Source: Nageia nagi (lineage: Eukaryota; Pinophyta). Taken from it: a stretch of DNA of 64,000 nucleotides. Below are positions 62,654 to 64,000 of this stretch, piece after piece. Position 1 is the stretch's first letter; each line of letters begins with the position of its first letter. Both the position numbers and the translations under genes were made by a program. Below the pieces are notes generated by a model. It was not told where the DNA came from. It saw only the letters and a program-made list of their open reading frames with translations, and did not search any database. The stretch lies in assembly GCA_050084985.1 (NCBI GenBank), contig JBITNC010000001.1, positions 5,332,001-5,396,000 of the forward strand, in the 5' to 3' direction.

Positions 62654-63081
62654 TGTTAGGAACCTAGTAGAACTGAAAAGGGGATTTACCCCGAATACCA
62701 TTGGAAATACAGCAATACGAAATAGCCAACAGATTCATAATGCAACAAATAAAGCAAATGGAACAATGCGCTCAGATTAACAAGAAGATAACAGAACAAA
62801 GTAACTTTATTGATAGCAATACGAATCACAAGCCGCTTTGAGGTGGCTTACTCCTTACAACTCAAAAGAGAATTGATTTTCCAAGCTGCCTTTCTTTACC
62901 CCTCTTACACATATTTATAGACTTCCTACTCTAACCCTAATTGGTGGTTTAATTCAAAATGGTGATTCACCTTAGAAATATGATGATTCATATAACAAGT
63001 CAATTCGGCACAACTCGATAACTAAAATAACTACTAATCACAATTAAAAATAATTGAATGTTAGGATTTGGGATCCTAACA
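62654..63081 (-). repeat. 3' LTR of a chromovirus, 428 bp
   Basis: Ends are TGTTAGG...CCTAACA, a 7 bp inverted terminal repeat. It lies directly downstream (minus strand) of a chromodomain coding sequence, where a 3' LTR is expected. A TATA-like ctataaata is on the minus strand at about 62912-62922. The 5 bp outside (62649-62653) are ccaag; the partner is beyond the window. A small internal palindrome (ttaggatttgggatcctaa) marks its start. Confidence 0.75.
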
Positions 63082-63089
63082 TGTCATTC

Positions 63090-64000
63090 CTCTTTGAAAA
63101 GAGCTTTGTCCTCAAAGTTGAAAATTTGGAAACTCCTGTTGAAGTTGATATGCTGACTCCCAAGTTGCATCTTCAGTTGCTAGGCCGTGCCATTGGATAA
63201 TGACTTCAGTGATGGTACGATTACGAAGCTAACGAGTACGCTGTTCTAAAACTCTTCAGGTTCTAGCTTGATGCCCCCCTCGTCTGTGAATTCTGGCAAG
63301 TTTGTCTGAGCATGAACATTTGATCCTAATACCTTCTTAAGACATGAAACATGAAAGACTGGGTGAACCTTAGAGGAGGCTGGTAACTCCAACTTATATG
63401 CAGCTGGCCCAATATGTTGGAGAATTCTGTAAGGCCCATAGAATTTGGGAGCTAATTTTTGAGATCCTTTATTCTTGAGAGATTTTTGATGATATGGTTG
63501 AAGCTGCAGAAAGACCATTCCTCTTCTTGGAATTCCCTTTTGACTCGTTGCTAATCAGCTTGTTGTTTCATTTGATGCTGAGCAATCTGTAAACTTTCCT
63601 GTAGAAGACGAAGGATATCCGCTCGAATGGTTAATTCTATGTCAACCGCCTGAACATTTGTGCTGCTTGGAATATAAGAGGATATAGCAAATGGTGCCTA
63701 CCCATACAATGCTTCATAGGGGGGTCATTTTGATAGTCGTATGATATGAAGTGTTAGACCACCATTCCGCCAAGGGTAGCCACTAACCCAATGAATTGGC
63801 TGTGCAGAGACAAAATAACACAAATATGTCTCTAGACTCTTACTAACAATTTATGTTTGACCATCGGTCTGGGGGTGATATGCAGAACTCATGTTGAGTT
63901 GGGTTCCTTGAAGCTTGAAAAATTCCTTCCAAAAGTTACTGGTGAAGGTTGGGTCTTGATCGTTGACTATTGTAGATGGCATACCATGAAGTTTGAAGAC
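63090..64000 (-). pseudogene. Ty3/gypsy chromovirus integrase, GPY/F module and chromodomain (cut by window edge)
   Basis: From the window edge the minus strand reads [20 protein letters not shown] and [20 protein letters not shown], then YHPQTDGQT, where GAA is replaced by a TAA stop (63851-63853) at the catalytic Glu. Next are LETYLCYF, QPIHWVSG and PPYEALYG. The open frame 63518-63246 holds LQPYHQKS, KLAPKFYGPYRILQHIGPAA, YKLELPASSKVHPVFHVSCL and PEE, and is broken by a one-base loss at about 63250. The next frame holds a chromodomain (LRNRTITEVIIQWHGLATED then ATWESAYQLQQEFPNF, to about 63100) with one stop. Rather few lesions, so moderately young. It belongs to the chromodomain-bearing gypsy clade. 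Confidence 0.85.

Overview
The window reads as nuclear DNA of a land plant, probably a gymnosperm (conifer type). It is AT-rich and almost free of genes. It is packed with plant Ty1/copia, Ty3/gypsy and LINE sequence, and its one convincing host gene starts with a short exon followed by more than 13 kb without a recognisable second exon. The lineage is inferred from this architecture and from the LINE type; no species marker was found.

Layout. 1-918 is the 3' end and 3' LTR of a plus-strand copia element. 2282-10699 is a complete but old minus-strand copia-type element with ~0.7 kb LTRs and an ATATT target duplication; its 7 kb interior has no readable protein but holds three minisatellites (44, 51 and 70 bp units). 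LINE fragments lie on both sides of it. 13724-14886 is a copia gag/protease remnant. 16860-26993 is a nest: an old gypsy LTR is split by a second, related gypsy element (about 17443-25909) that keeps only a broken gag and has its LTR/polypurine-tract junction in triplicate. The right part of the old LTR is split again by a 500 bp solo copia LTR (26106-26605). 28150-31990 carries fragments of one LINE clade. 34375-35600 is a PPR-DYW pseudogene.

37334-44845 is the most striking object: a minus-strand copia element with two 508 bp LTRs that I read as identical and a perfect GGATA duplication, so it inserted very recently. It has nevertheless lost almost all of its reverse transcriptase and RNase H. 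Where these should be there are five copies of a repeat whose 24 nt hairpins show compensatory base changes. Its 3 kb leader contains a 120 bp tandem repeat and a GC-rich island, and is flanked by plausible splice sites. It looks like a recently mobilised non-autonomous element.

After a LINE C-terminal fragment (45060-45650) and AT-rich spacer, 48840-50704 holds the promoter side, a likely 5' UTR intron and coding exon 1 of a plant aldo-keto reductase (AKR4C type). Everything to the right, including a LINE ORF1 pseudogene (57869-59000), a chromovirus integrase fragment (59830-60800) and a second chromovirus with its 3' LTR (62654-64000), would lie in its first coding intron if the gene is intact. 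I found no rRNA gene, tRNA gene or CRISPR array.
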